Shown here: positions 42,314 through 51,358 of the stretch, piece after piece
Numbering within the stretch: position 1 is the stretch's first letter
Layout: each line of letters begins with the position of its first letter
NCBI RefSeq assembly: GCF_016469335.1
Contig: NZ_CP059888.1
Coordinates: forward strand, 2,356,001 to 2,420,000
DNA length: 64,000 bases
Direction: 5' to 3'
DNA from: Flocculibacter collagenilyticus
Lineage (GTDB): Bacteria; Pseudomonadota; Gammaproteobacteria; Enterobacterales; Alteromonadaceae
Notes under the pieces: model-generated
What the model saw: only the letters and a program-made list of their open reading frames with translations
What the model was told of the DNA's origin: nothing
Databases searched by the model: none
Position numbers and translations under genes: made by a program

Positions 42314-44332
42314 ATGGAACAGTTTCATTTTATTCGCCCCGACTGGCTTTTTGCATTAATTCCGTTAGCGCTTATCATGCTGCTTTTGCATAAAGTAAAA
42401 ATAAAGCATTCAGATTGGCGGGCTATCATTCCTGCTCATTTAGTAAACGTGTTACTTGATTCAAACAGTCAATCTAAACATCACGCCCCACTATGGATGC
42501 TATATGTTACTTGGCTAATTGCTACTATTGCGCTAGCAGGACCTACTTGGCAAAAGTTACCGCAACCGGTTTATCAGGTTAAAGCTGCCAAACTTTTAAT
42601 TATGGATATGTCGCTATCCATGCGAGCAACAGATATAACACCAAATAGGCTTACCCGCGCTCGTTATAAAGCGATCGACTTAATTAACACATTTACTGAT
42701 GGTGACGCCGGGTTAATTGCTTATGCAAATGACGCCTTTGTGATCTCGCCTTTAACGCCCGATTATAAAAATATCATTAGCCTTATTCCAAGCTTAAAAC
42801 CAGAGTTAATGCCGGCACAGGGAAGCAACCCTATCGTCGCGCTCAACAAGGCGGATGAACTATTTAGAAATGCCGGATATACACAAGGTGATATTTATTT
42901 GATTACTGACGGCATTGACTATCAAGAGTTAAGCGACATACAACGCTTTATTAAAAAATATAATCATCGACTCAATATTTTAGGTGTTGGCACGCAAGAA
43001 GGTGCCCCAATCACATTAGAAAATGGTGAGCTATTAAAAGATAACGCGGGTAGCATTGTAATTCCTAAAATAAATACTAGCCAACTTAGAGCGCTTGCAC
43101 GCTCTACCAACGGTTATTTTGTTTCAGTGTCGTCTTCAGATAATGACATAAAAAAATTAGCCAATATTCCTGAGCTAGAGAAAATGAATGCTGACACTAA
43201 AGAAAGTAATGAAGATCAATTTGGCGATCAATGGCAAGACATGGGCGTATATCTCATTTTTATTATTTTACCATTTGCAGCGTATGCATTTAGACGCGGC
43301 GTTATTTCTGGCTTTGCTATTGTGCTGTTAATTGGCACACTCAGCCCCACTCCTGTGTATGCAAATTGGTGGGACAACCTTTGGCAAACGCAGAACCAAC
43401 AGGCTAAACAGCTTTACGACAACAAACAATTTGAACAAGCCGCTGAAACGTTTAACGACCCGAAATGGCAAGGTGCAGCAAGCTATAAAAGCGGAGATTA
43501 TGAGCAAGCGCTTGAGCATTTTAAAAAGGACAATAGTGCCGAGGGTTTATATAACCAAGGTAATGCATTAGCGCAGCTTAATAAGTTTGATGATGCCATC
43601 AATGCGTATGAAGAGGCACTGAAGCTTGACCCCGACTTCGAAGAAGCTAAGAAAAATAAGCAAGTGATTGAGCAAATAAAAGCTGCGATGGAAAATCAGC
43701 AGCAGAATAATGATAACAACCAAAGCTCTGACAGTAATGATAGCTCAGAAGATGGCGAACAGTCAGAGCAGAGTAATAAGTCAGATAAAAACGCTAATCA
43801 AAACACTAATCAAAACAATGAGCAAGCGGGCAATCAAGAGTCCAAACAAAATAGCGAGTCTCAAAACCAACAAAATAACACGGAACAACAATCTGACAGT
43901 GAGCAACAGTCGCAACTAGATAATGCGAGCAACGCTCAAAATAATGAAAACGAGCAGGCTAATCAACAACAGAATGACAGTCCCCAGCCTCGTTCTCCTG
44001 AATCATCAAATCAACCTGAAGACCAAAACAAAGACGCGTTAAGTCAAAATAAAGAACAAGACACCCGCGAAAATGAAAATGCAGATCAACAGAATATGAT
44101 GCAACAAGAGCAAGATAAAGCGGCTGAAAATAAAGACAATGAATCTGTAACAGCCGCAGCCCAACCGACTAGTGAGTTATCTGCGGAAGAAAAAGAACAA
44201 CAACAAGTCATTCAACAGCTAATGCGTAAAGTAAATGATGATCCTGCTATTTTGCTGCGAAATAAAATGCAGCTAGAACATCAAAAGCGCAGACGTAATG
44301 GGTTTAATCGAGGAGCTGATAAAAAGTGGTAA
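42314..44332 (+). CDS. VWA-TPR fusion membrane protein (BatB-BatC-like)
   Basis: The 672-residue protein has membrane segments at about 12-26 and 60-76. A VWA domain with LLIMDMSLSMRATDITP (DxSxS intact) and another membrane pair at about 306-345 follow. The TPR region (about 365-450) contains AEGLYNQGNALAQLNKFDDA. The last 200 residues are a Gln/Asn/Glu/Ser-rich low-complexity tail, probably disordered, ending in a basic patch (QKRRRNGFNRGADKKW). It corresponds to BatB and BatC fused into one protein, as is usual in gammaproteobacteria. Confidence 0.9.
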   Translation: MEQFHFIRPDWLFALIPLALIMLLLHKVKIKHSDWRAIIPAHLVNVLLDSNSQSKHHAPLWMLYVTWLIATIALAGPTWQKLPQPVYQVKAAKLLIMDMSLSMRATDITPNRLTRARYKAIDLINTFTDGDAGLIAYANDAFVISPLTPDYKNIISLIPSLKPELMPAQGSNPIVALNKADELFRNAGYTQGDIYLITDGIDYQELSDIQRFIKKYNHRLNILGVGTQEGAPITLENGELLKDNAGSIVIPKINTSQLRALARSTNGYFVSVSSSDNDIKKLANIPELEKMNADTKESNEDQFGDQWQDMGVYLIFIILPFAAYAFRRGVISGFAIVLLIGTLSPTPVYANWWDNLWQTQNQQAKQLYDNKQFEQAAETFNDPKWQGAASYKSGDYEQALEHFKKDNSAEGLYNQGNALAQLNKFDDAINAYEEALKLDPDFEEAKKNKQVIEQIKAAMENQQQNNDNNQSSDSNDSSEDGEQSEQSNKSDKNANQNTNQNNEQAGNQESKQNSESQNQQNNTEQQSDSEQQSQLDNASNAQNNENEQANQQQNDSPQPRSPESSNQPEDQNKDALSQNKEQDTRENENADQQNMMQQEQDKAAENKDNESVTAAAQPTSELSAEEKEQQQVIQQLMRKVNDDPAILLRNKMQLEHQKRRRNGFNRGADKKW

Positions 44333-46098
44333 CATCTAAACTAAGTGTATTTATTTTTATATTGATTGCATTTTCACAGTCAGTGTTTGCTACAACGCGT
44401 GTAACGGCCACTGTAGATCGTAATCCCGCAATTTTGAATGAATCAATCGTATTAGAGGTAATAGCTGACGACAGCTTAGACTCAACAGCTTTTAACAGCA
44501 GACCATTAATGCAGGACTTTATTGTTGGTAATACTTCAGTAAGCAGCCATACGCAAATTATTAATGGTGACATGTCACGAACCACGAAATGGACAACCCT
44601 GCTAATACCCCGTCAGGCAGGAAAAATCCTAATACCAAGCTTCACGATTGATGGCATTAGCAGCCAGCCCATTGAATTAGAAGTGATTGCAGCCAATGCA
44701 CAGGCTAACAATCAACATAAAGAACTATTCATCGATAGCCAAGTTGATATTGACTCTGTGTTTGTTCAGCAAATGATTAGCTACACAGTAAAACTGTATA
44801 TCGCAACCGATTTGCAAAGTGGCAGCCTTACTGAACCTGCTATGCCAGATGCTACCATCAACCAAGTGGGTAAAGATAAAGAAACAAACGAAATTGTAAA
44901 TGGAAAACGCTACCGCGTGATTGAACGAGTCTATTCCATTACACCACAAAAAAGTGGCACATTTACCATTAGCGGCGTGGTTTTTAATGGTGAGGTAGTG
45001 GAAAGCACTCGCCGACGTTCATTCTTTAACTCAATGACCCGCACCAAGCCTATTAGCCGCGTAGGTAATGATATTGAAATCGAAGTTCAACCTATTCCTG
45101 ATAACTATCCGGAAAATTGGTTACCCAGTGAATTTGTTACCATTACTGAAGAATGGCAACCTATAGCGACAGAGTACAAGGTTGGAGAGCCGATTACCCG
45201 CACAGTATCGTTAACCGCTGTAGGTGTGAACGAGTCTATTCTGCCAGAAATCACATTTACGGCTGATGGTAATATTAAAATTTATGCTGACCAAGCCAAA
45301 TCAACATCAGTGCAAAGAAATGGCAAAGTCATATCTCAACGTGTGGAGTCAGCCGCATTTGTTCCTAATCAGTCTGGAGAGTACACACTTCCTGAAATAT
45401 CTGTGCCTTGGTTCAACACGATTACCAAAGAAATTAACTATGCCACCCTACCCGCTAAAACGATTACTGTTACCGGCCAAGCAATAAATCAAACGCTAGC
45501 CACCAATGACGCTCAACCTTTAACTCAAAATAGTGACGTAACTGACTCTGTTGAGTCTCTGACTACACCAAGCTTTTCGGTTGAACCAAACGTCTCGTTT
45601 AACCTGTTAACTCTGCTTAGCTTAGGCTTGTGGCTGCTCACTCTTTTAGCATGGTTGCTTCATGTAAAATACCTCAAGCAAAACCACACTGCTGACATAC
45701 CAAAAAAACGCGGTGCTGAACCGTCAACGCCTGCGAGCGGCAAAGCATACTGGAATAAAATGCAATCTGCGGTAAAAGCTGACGATACAAACGCATTTTA
45801 TCGTGCAATGTTAACGTGGTTTAATTGTGTTTATCATCCACTTAATGTGCAAAGCGTTGAAGATATAAAGAAAGTATTGCAAACAGCAAGTACGGGTAAG
45901 CAACGTGATTTCTTTTCTGACTTAGAGAAGCAGCTAAATTTACTTAACTACGCGTTGTACTCAAGTAAGCAGTTGGAGTCAAACGAATGGCATGGCGCAC
46001 AAATGATGAAGCTGCTAAAGCAACTACAACAAGAAAAAAGCATTACACTTGCTCACAAAACTACGCACCCAATACAGCTTGAACCATTAAACCCTTAA
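44326..46098 (+). CDS. BatD-like protein
   Basis: The 590-residue protein starts at GTG 44326 with a GAGGAG ribosome site nine bases upstream, overlapping the previous gene by seven bases. It has a signal peptide (about 1-22), a long periplasmic region of immunoglobulin-like beta domains (ATVDRNPAILNESIVLEVIA; WTTLLIPRQAGKILIPSF), one membrane segment (about 425-446) and a cytoplasmic helical tail. This is the BatD (oxygen tolerance) family, the last gene of MoxR/Bat operons. The molecular role is unknown. Confidence 0.9.
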   Translation: MVTSKLSVFIFILIAFSQSVFATTRVTATVDRNPAILNESIVLEVIADDSLDSTAFNSRPLMQDFIVGNTSVSSHTQIINGDMSRTTKWTTLLIPRQAGKILIPSFTIDGISSQPIELEVIAANAQANNQHKELFIDSQVDIDSVFVQQMISYTVKLYIATDLQSGSLTEPAMPDATINQVGKDKETNEIVNGKRYRVIERVYSITPQKSGTFTISGVVFNGEVVESTRRRSFFNSMTRTKPISRVGNDIEIEVQPIPDNYPENWLPSEFVTITEEWQPIATEYKVGEPITRTVSLTAVGVNESILPEITFTADGNIKIYADQAKSTSVQRNGKVISQRVESAAFVPNQSGEYTLPEISVPWFNTITKEINYATLPAKTITVTGQAINQTLATNDAQPLTQNSDVTDSVESLTTPSFSVEPNVSFNLLTLLSLGLWLLTLLAWLLHVKYLKQNHTADIPKKRGAEPSTPASGKAYWNKMQSAVKADDTNAFYRAMLTWFNCVYHPLNVQSVEDIKKVLQTASTGKQRDFFSDLEKQLNLLNYALYSSKQLESNEWHGAQMMKLLKQLQQEKSITLAHKTTHPIQLEPLNP

Positions 46099-46119
46099 TA
46101 TTATTAAATCCATATTTGT

Positions 46120-46233
46120 TAGGGGTGTTGACCTTTCGAGTTCACTTGGAATAACCAAGCTATATTTGTCACACCGCGATCAAAAAGCGTTTAGATTGAA
46201 CAAAATTCGACCTCGAAAGGTCAACAAGCGCTA
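46120..46233. mobile_element. MITE-like palindromic element, copy 2 (114 bp deletion form)
   Basis: The left end (TAGGGGTGTTGACCTTTCGA at 46120-46139) and right end (GACCTCGAAAGGTCAACAAG... at 46209-46233) match the ends of the element at 303-569. The last 89 bases are collinear with the last 89 bases of copy 1 (10 or fewer differences by eye). Compared with copy 1, the internal 153 bases after the left end are missing. CTTGG-AATAA-CCAAG at 46145-46159 forms a small hairpin. It lies 22 bases after the batD stop, between the gene and a 15-bp hairpin. Confidence 0.8.
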
Positions 46234-46275
46234 ATATGTCTCATTCTTAATTCGGTTATCAGAATGAGACATATT
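46233..46275. terminator. Perfect 15-bp hairpin downstream of the Bat operon
   Basis: AATATGTCTCATTCT at 46233-46247 is perfectly complementary to AGAATGAGACATATT at 46261-46275, with a 13-base loop. No T run follows. Position suggests it was the transcript end of the Bat operon before the mobile element inserted next to it. Confidence 0.5.
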
Positions 46276-46400
46276 GACGGATGTATTCGCAACGCCTATA
46301 CCAGATGCCCCCATTCCCGCCGAATCACCACACTTTGCATACTAGAAAACACTGCTTTTGAGCGTTAAACTGTTTTTACTTACCATTCCAGAAAACTAAA

Positions 46401-46964
46401 ATGACATTATTTGGAAAGAAAAATGCAAACGCCTCGGTCTTGTCAAATATGGCAGATAAACAAAAACGATACGAGGCGTTAGTCAAAGCCTATCATACCG
46501 AGCTATATCGATATGCATATTGGCTTTGTCACGACCCGACAATAGCAGAGGATTTAGTTCAAGAAGCGTTTTTACGCGCTTGGAAAGCGCTCGACTCTTT
46601 AAAAGAGGAAGGGGCTGCTAAGTCTTGGTTGATCACTATTTTAAGGCGTGAAAATGCACGCCGCTTTGAACGCAAGCAGTTTAACTATGTTGATATGGAG
46701 CATCAACCCTTAGAGGACTGTATAAGTGCTACAACGGAAGAACAGATTGAGCAACAGCTCATTCGAAAGCAAATTATGCAATTACCAGAAGAGTACCGAG
46801 AACCACTGGTGTTACAGGTTGTTGCAGGTTTTTCTGGAGACGAAATCGCAGACATGCTGTCTTTGAACAAAAACACTGTGATGACTCGACTCTTTAGAGC
46901 TAGAAACCAGCTTAAAGAAGCGCTTGAAGTAAATAAAGAATTAAAGGGGCAAAGTAATGGATGA
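46401..46964 (+). CDS. ECF-family RNA polymerase sigma factor
   Basis: The 187-residue protein has region 2 (YEALVKAYHTELYRYAYWLC, DPTIAEDLVQEAFLRAWKAL) and region 4 (LPEEYREPLVLQVVAGFSGD then EIADMLSLNKNTVMTRLFRA). Both are the standard group IV sigma domains. Its stop overlaps the start of a DUF3379 gene by eight bases, the usual sign of a cognate regulator. The signal and regulon are unknown. Confidence 0.93.
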   Translation: MTLFGKKNANASVLSNMADKQKRYEALVKAYHTELYRYAYWLCHDPTIAEDLVQEAFLRAWKALDSLKEEGAAKSWLITILRRENARRFERKQFNYVDMEHQPLEDCISATTEEQIEQQLIRKQIMQLPEEYREPLVLQVVAGFSGDEIADMLSLNKNTVMTRLFRARNQLKEALEVNKELKGQSNG

Positions 46965-47667
46965 GTTAGGATTCCGTCGGCAAATATATGCAGATCCAAA
47001 AGGTATTACCGAAGAGATGAATGCAGAAATCATGTCTGATCCTAAAAAACAGCAGTTTGTTTCTGACATTCAACATTTAGACAAAAAAATCGAGCAAAGT
47101 TTAAATGTCGATGTGCCTGAAAATTTGGCGGAAAGATTAATTCTTCGTCAAACGTTAACGAACCATAAACAAAGCAAGAAAAAACGCAATACCTTTCTTG
47201 CCATGGCAGCTTCAGTTGCAGTTGCGTTTGGCTTAGGCATTAATAGCATTAATTTCAGTGTTGCTGAGACTGGTATCGGCGATCATGCGCTTGCACATAT
47301 TTACCACGAACTTGATCACACTGCTGATGCAGATTACAGCGTTAGTTTAGCCAAAGTGAATACCAAACTGGCAAGTTATGGCGGTAAATTTTTACAAAGC
47401 ATTGGCGAAATGAAGTTTGCGAGTTTTTGTACATTTAAAGGGATCAGAAGCTTGCATTTAATTTTAGAAGGTAAAGCAGGGCCTATTACCGTTTTTGTAG
47501 TGCCTCAACATGATAAGTTATTAGCGCAAAACACCTTCAATGATAACCAATATCATGGTGAAGTTGTTTCAATGCATGGTAAGCATATAGTAATAGTGGG
47601 TAATAAGGCTGAGAATTTAGCCTCAACTAAACAAGAGTTGGTTGAAAGCCTTTCATGGGATGCTTAA
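46957..47667 (+). CDS. DUF3379 membrane protein, likely anti-sigma partner
   Basis: The 236-residue protein starts MDELGFRRQIYADPKGITEEM, a conserved DUF3379 opening, and has one membrane segment (about 78-96). The C-terminal domain is probably periplasmic (SLHLILEGKAGPITVFVVPQ). Its overlap with the ECF sigma gene and its topology fit an anti-sigma factor, but it lacks an obvious zinc-type (ZAS) HxxxCxxC motif. The regulatory role is inferred from context. Confidence 0.85.
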   Translation: MDELGFRRQIYADPKGITEEMNAEIMSDPKKQQFVSDIQHLDKKIEQSLNVDVPENLAERLILRQTLTNHKQSKKKRNTFLAMAASVAVAFGLGINSINFSVAETGIGDHALAHIYHELDHTADADYSVSLAKVNTKLASYGGKFLQSIGEMKFASFCTFKGIRSLHLILEGKAGPITVFVVPQHDKLLAQNTFNDNQYHGEVVSMHGKHIVIVGNKAENLASTKQELVESLSWDA

Positions 47668-47690
47668 GCTTTTCATAAGCACCTTTTACA

Positions 47691-47719
47691 ATAAAGCTCA
47701 GCATTAAGCTGAGCTTTAT
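47691..47719. terminator. Bidirectional hairpin between convergent genes
   Basis: ATAAAGCTCAGC pairs perfectly with GCTGAGCTTTAT around a five-base loop. It sits between the convergent DUF3379 and outer-membrane genes and probably ends both transcripts. Confidence 0.7.
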
Positions 47720-47724
47720 ATCAA

Positions 47725-48270
47725 TTAAAACGTGTATTTTAAGCTTAAAGTAGCAAACTCTACATCATCATCATAAGACTCAAGCGATACTTCTAAAGCA
47801 AAGTCTTCACTAAAGTTATATCCAGCTCCAACACCAAAGCCAGAATCACTACCTTCTTCCGTAAATGAGTAAGAACTAAACCCTGAAGTAGACGTTGCAG
47901 ATAATTCTAAAGATGCATGCGTGTAACTGCCAAAAATATAAATATTATTTGAAAATTCGTATTGCGCTTTTAACGCTGCGCTTTTTACACTATCAATTTC
48001 TAAGTCAACATTTTCGCCAAGTACCCGTAAGCTATCATCACTGATACCAGTACCCAAACGTAATTCAGGAATAAGATAAAAATTTTCAGCTACTGAGAAT
48101 TTATAACCTAATGTAGCAGCTAACAAACTCATGTTAATATCATCAGCACTTACAGTAACTTCCTCTATATCTTGAGAGAAACTGATATATGAAACACCCG
48201 TAACCCAATTTGCAGATGACGAAAAAGAGGTGACAGCTAGAAGTGTTGTAAGAAGAGTTCTTTTAAACAT
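47725..48270 (-). CDS. Outer-membrane beta-barrel protein (OmpA/OmpW-like porin fold)
   Basis: The ATG at 48270 has an AAGGA ribosome site and gives 181 residues; a start seven codons upstream is less likely. A signal peptide (MFKRTLLTTLLAVTSFSSSA) is followed by alternating strands (WVTGVSYISFSQDIEEVTVS; GFGVGAGYNFSEDFALEVSL) typical of an eight-stranded barrel. It ends in a terminal aromatic (LSLKYTF), the outer-membrane insertion signal. Function unknown; related proteins are called outer membrane beta-barrel domain proteins. Confidence 0.85.
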   Translation of the reverse strand: MFKRTLLTTLLAVTSFSSSANWVTGVSYISFSQDIEEVTVSADDINMSLLAATLGYKFSVAENFYLIPELRLGTGISDDSLRVLGENVDLEIDSVKSAALKAQYEFSNNIYIFGSYTHASLELSATSTSGFSSYSFTEEGSDSGFGVGAGYNFSEDFALEVSLESYDDDVEFATLSLKYTF

Positions 48271-48523
48271 AATAATCCTTTTACTAAGCAAATAAACTAT
48301 CCATAAGTTAGTTTATGGATAATATAAAAATGTTATCTGCAAAACTGTGTTTGCCTTATTAGCAAGGCTAAGCCTGACAGGTTTTATTATTAAATAACAT
48401 TTAAGCGCATGGATTTTACATTTATACCTTATAAAATCAACAAGAAACACTCTGTCATTGGTAACAAAGTGTTTACTGATATTGAGCTATATGAACATAG
48501 TTTATTTTAGAAAATGAACAGGG

Positions 48524-49495
48524 TTATTCATTTGCGTGCTGATACACACTAACCTGATTTCTGCCACCTTCTTTAGACTGATATAAAGCCTCATCAGACG
48601 CTTCAATCCATTTAGTGTGATTTGCTAAGGAGTCGGAGTATTCAGCAATACCTAGACTGATTGTAAAGCGGATTTCATTTTCTTCGTATTTAACAACGGA
48701 TTCTTCAATTGCTTTTCTAATACGCTCTGCAAAAATTTTAGCATCCTCTGCATTCGTATCTGTGAGAATAACTGCGTATTCTTCCCCACCATAACGACCA
48801 GCAACGTCTGTTTCACGCAAGTTTGCTCTTAATACATTTGCACAGTGGATAATGGCCGCATCACCAGCAGAGTGGCCGTAGCCGTCGTTCACTTTCTTAA
48901 AATGATCAATATCGAACATAAGCAGTGAGCTACCCTTAGAACCTCGACGACGTAGTCGCTTAAACTCTCTTTTTAAACACTCTTCCCAATGACCGCGGTT
49001 ATTAAGGTTTGTTAGTCTATCGGTTCTACTTTGCTCACCTAATAATGTATTCGCTTTTTCAAGTTCTAACTTATTAACCGCTACGTCAGTCACATCATAA
49101 ATAATAATACAGATATGCTGAACCACACCTGTAACATCACTTAGCGGGATAAAGGTAGCGTTCTGATACATGTATTCTGCGCTACCTGTGATAGGACGAT
49201 AGTTTTTAAATTTAAATATGTAGGGGCGCTGCTCCCAAATGGTGAAAGCACGATTTTTTAGTTTGAATACAGGCTCTGATTTATGTCTAAACCACTCTTC
49301 ATCCAGTTCAGTAAATAATTCAAAAATATCATCTTCACGTACCTGGCTTGGCCTTAATCCACTATGGTTTTCCATAAAACCATTCCAGACTTGAATTTTA
49401 TATTCTTGATCAATTACCACCAAACCAACATCAACGGTTTGGAACATTTCCATCAACCAGTGAATTTCTGATACTTCTATTTGAGCGTTAGGCAT
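48524..49495 (-). CDS. PAS-GGDEF diguanylate cyclase
   Basis: The 323-residue cytoplasmic protein has a PAS-like sensor domain (about 10-140, VDVGLVVIDQEYKIQVWNGF). A short coil leads to a GGDEF domain (about 155-318). The active-site motif reads GGEEY at about 236-240, a tolerated variant of GGEEF, and an RxxD inhibitory site (RETD) lies five residues upstream. It starts two bases after the REC-CheC gene, so the pair is almost certainly one operon. Confidence 0.9.
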   Translation of the reverse strand: MPNAQIEVSEIHWLMEMFQTVDVGLVVIDQEYKIQVWNGFMENHSGLRPSQVREDDIFELFTELDEEWFRHKSEPVFKLKNRAFTIWEQRPYIFKFKNYRPITGSAEYMYQNATFIPLSDVTGVVQHICIIIYDVTDVAVNKLELEKANTLLGEQSRTDRLTNLNNRGHWEECLKREFKRLRRRGSKGSSLLMFDIDHFKKVNDGYGHSAGDAAIIHCANVLRANLRETDVAGRYGGEEYAVILTDTNAEDAKIFAERIRKAIEESVVKYEENEIRFTISLGIAEYSDSLANHTKWIEASDEALYQSKEGGRNQVSVYQHANE

Positions 49496-49497
49496 AA

Positions 49498-50502
49498 TTA
49501 ATCTTCAAGTAAATATTCAACTTTATATTTAAGTGTTTTAAGTGAATCTTCAGTAAACATTAATAACAAATCTACTGTTATGTCGTAATTTTCAATACCG
49601 TAGCTTATTTCAATTGCTAAGGTTTTTTTCCATCTTTCAGCATTAGCCTTAATTAATTCTGACACATTACAGTGTTGACCGAGCACTACTGGATGCCCTT
49701 GGCTAAAGCCCATATCTAATTGAACAGCAAGGCCAGAAAGTACAGCACCAGTAAGAATGTTTGAAATATCCATAAGCAACTCAAGCTCTACGTCATCACT
49801 TAAGTCGCCTTGGTATTGCATTAATTTGGCGATGTCTTTAAAACTGGAATCGTTAAGAATGAGTAGTGCTTCACCCGATACGCCACCACCAATAAATCCT
49901 TGGCAGGTGCCAGAGGTTGTATCATTTTCTTCAACAGCACGAAGCGCCATTGATAATTCACTCACTTCGATAAGGTTTACATTTGGAATGGGCAGCTTTA
50001 CAAATACATTCAGTAAACGAGCTAATAAATCACCTGCTTGCCCCATTGCAACATTAGTCAACTCTTGGAATACATCCCGTAAATCTGGATCTAGTTGCTC
50101 TTCAATGGTTGGCGCTAGCTTTTTCATGTCGTCCTGACTTTTAACACCATACTTTTCGAGTAGCTCGGCTAACTTTTCTTTATCAATTGGCTTTTTGATA
50201 AAATCTAATGCGCCAAGACTCATTACCCTATCGCGGGCTTCGGGTTGAATATCACCCGACACAACCACAACTAATACGCTAATGCCCTCATCTTTGATGG
50301 CTTGCAATACTTCATATCCATCCATCACTGGCATGTTCAAGTCTAAGAAGAGTACCTCACCTTTACCTTCGCGAAGCGCTGTCATCCCCTCTTGCCCATT
50401 ACCTGCAAATGTTACGTCTACGTCCCAGTTTTCTGGGAGGCATCGCGCCATTTGCTTGCGGGCCATGTTTGAATCATCGCATATTAATACAGGTGTCGAC
50501 AT
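49498..50502 (-). CDS. Response regulator with a CheC-type phosphatase domain
   Basis: The 334-residue protein has a receiver domain (about 1-118) with acidic residues DD at 9-10, phosphoacceptor D54 (LFLDLNMPVMDGYE) and K103. A CheC/CheX-like domain follows (about 138-334), with two ExxN-type motifs (QELTNVAMGQ at about 146-155 and MDISNILTGA at about 244-253), the residues CheC uses to dephosphorylate CheY-P. It is adjacent to a diguanylate cyclase gene. A role in linking chemotaxis phosphorylation to cyclic di-GMP is inferred. Confidence 0.88.
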   Translation of the reverse strand: MSTPVLICDDSNMARKQMARCLPENWDVDVTFAGNGQEGMTALREGKGEVLFLDLNMPVMDGYEVLQAIKDEGISVLVVVVSGDIQPEARDRVMSLGALDFIKKPIDKEKLAELLEKYGVKSQDDMKKLAPTIEEQLDPDLRDVFQELTNVAMGQAGDLLARLLNVFVKLPIPNVNLIEVSELSMALRAVEENDTTSGTCQGFIGGGVSGEALLILNDSSFKDIAKLMQYQGDLSDDVELELLMDISNILTGAVLSGLAVQLDMGFSQGHPVVLGQHCNVSELIKANAERWKKTLAIEISYGIENYDITVDLLLMFTEDSLKTLKYKVEYLLED

Positions 50503-50693
50503 GGCGTAAATTTCATCCTCACCGCTATGAGTTTAATACTGGGTTATAACCTAACTATCTGACATTTTATGCAAAAAGTGAAGTCCAATCTTTACATCGT
50601 ATGAAATAAATTAGATCCTAAAAAAGATTCCTCACATAATATTTAGACTATGTTTAACTATCTCGGCAACTACAATCCAAAAATAGAGGCAAA

Positions 50694-51302
50694 ATGATGA
50701 AAATTTTAAGGAAAACACTTTTTTTAACTACCGTTCTAGGGATTACTTTTATCTCTTTTTTAAGTGTAGCTGATTGTAAAGATATTGACGAAACTAAAGG
50801 GTTAGTCAAAGCAGGCAATAAACATGTAATTCTACAAGGTGAGCAGATAAACGAAGGTGATAAAGCACCTAACTTTAAAGTGGTAGATGGTACTTTTACA
50901 CCCGTTGAACTTTCTAGTTTTAAAGGTAAAACTATCCTCCTAAGTGTTGTACCAAGCCTAGATACTGGTGTCTGTTCTTTACAAACAAAACGATTTAATG
51001 AAGAAGTCGCTAATTTTCCTAACGATGTAGTAATGCTTACGATAAGTGCTGATCTTCCATTCGCACAAAAACGGTTTTGCCAAAATGAAAAAGTAGACAA
51101 AATACAAGTTTTATCTGATTCAGTATGGCATGACTTTGGTGCTAAATATGGACTTATGATTAAAGATATGGGATTACTTGCGCGCTCGATACTTATCATT
51201 AACAAAGAAGGGAACGTAGCTTATAAAGAAGTGGTCGCGCAGCTATCTCATCATCCAGACTATGTTACCGCATTAAAAGCATTGCAGAAAATTGAAAAAT
51301 AA
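50694..51302 (+). CDS. tpx: Thiol peroxidase Tpx with an export signal
   Basis: The protein of about 200 residues is an atypical two-cysteine peroxiredoxin that reduces lipid hydroperoxides. The peroxidatic Cys is C94 in PSLDTGVCSLQTKRFN and the resolving Cys is C129 in AQKRFCQNE, both intact. Unlike the roughly 168-residue cytosolic E. coli form, it begins with a basic-hydrophobic stretch (KILRKTLFLTTVLGITFISF) that looks like a signal peptide, so it is probably periplasmic. ATGs at 50694 and 50697 are both possible. Confidence 0.93.
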   Translation: MMKILRKTLFLTTVLGITFISFLSVADCKDIDETKGLVKAGNKHVILQGEQINEGDKAPNFKVVDGTFTPVELSSFKGKTILLSVVPSLDTGVCSLQTKRFNEEVANFPNDVVMLTISADLPFAQKRFCQNEKVDKIQVLSDSVWHDFGAKYGLMIKDMGLLARSILIINKEGNVAYKEVVAQLSHHPDYVTALKALQKIEK

Positions 51303-51358
51303 AAAACTATACATAATCAATAAATTAGAAAATATTTAAAATATTTTTCATTACTTTC

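Noticed and set aside
43328-43919. Several 60-80 residue frames within the VWA-TPR gene
   Set aside because: They are out-of-frame readings of the repetitive TPR and Gln/Asn-rich region.
50654-51205. 183-residue minus-strand frame opposite tpx
   Set aside because: It mirrors the coding sequence of tpx, which has both redox cysteines and a ribosome site; the antisense frame matches nothing known to me.
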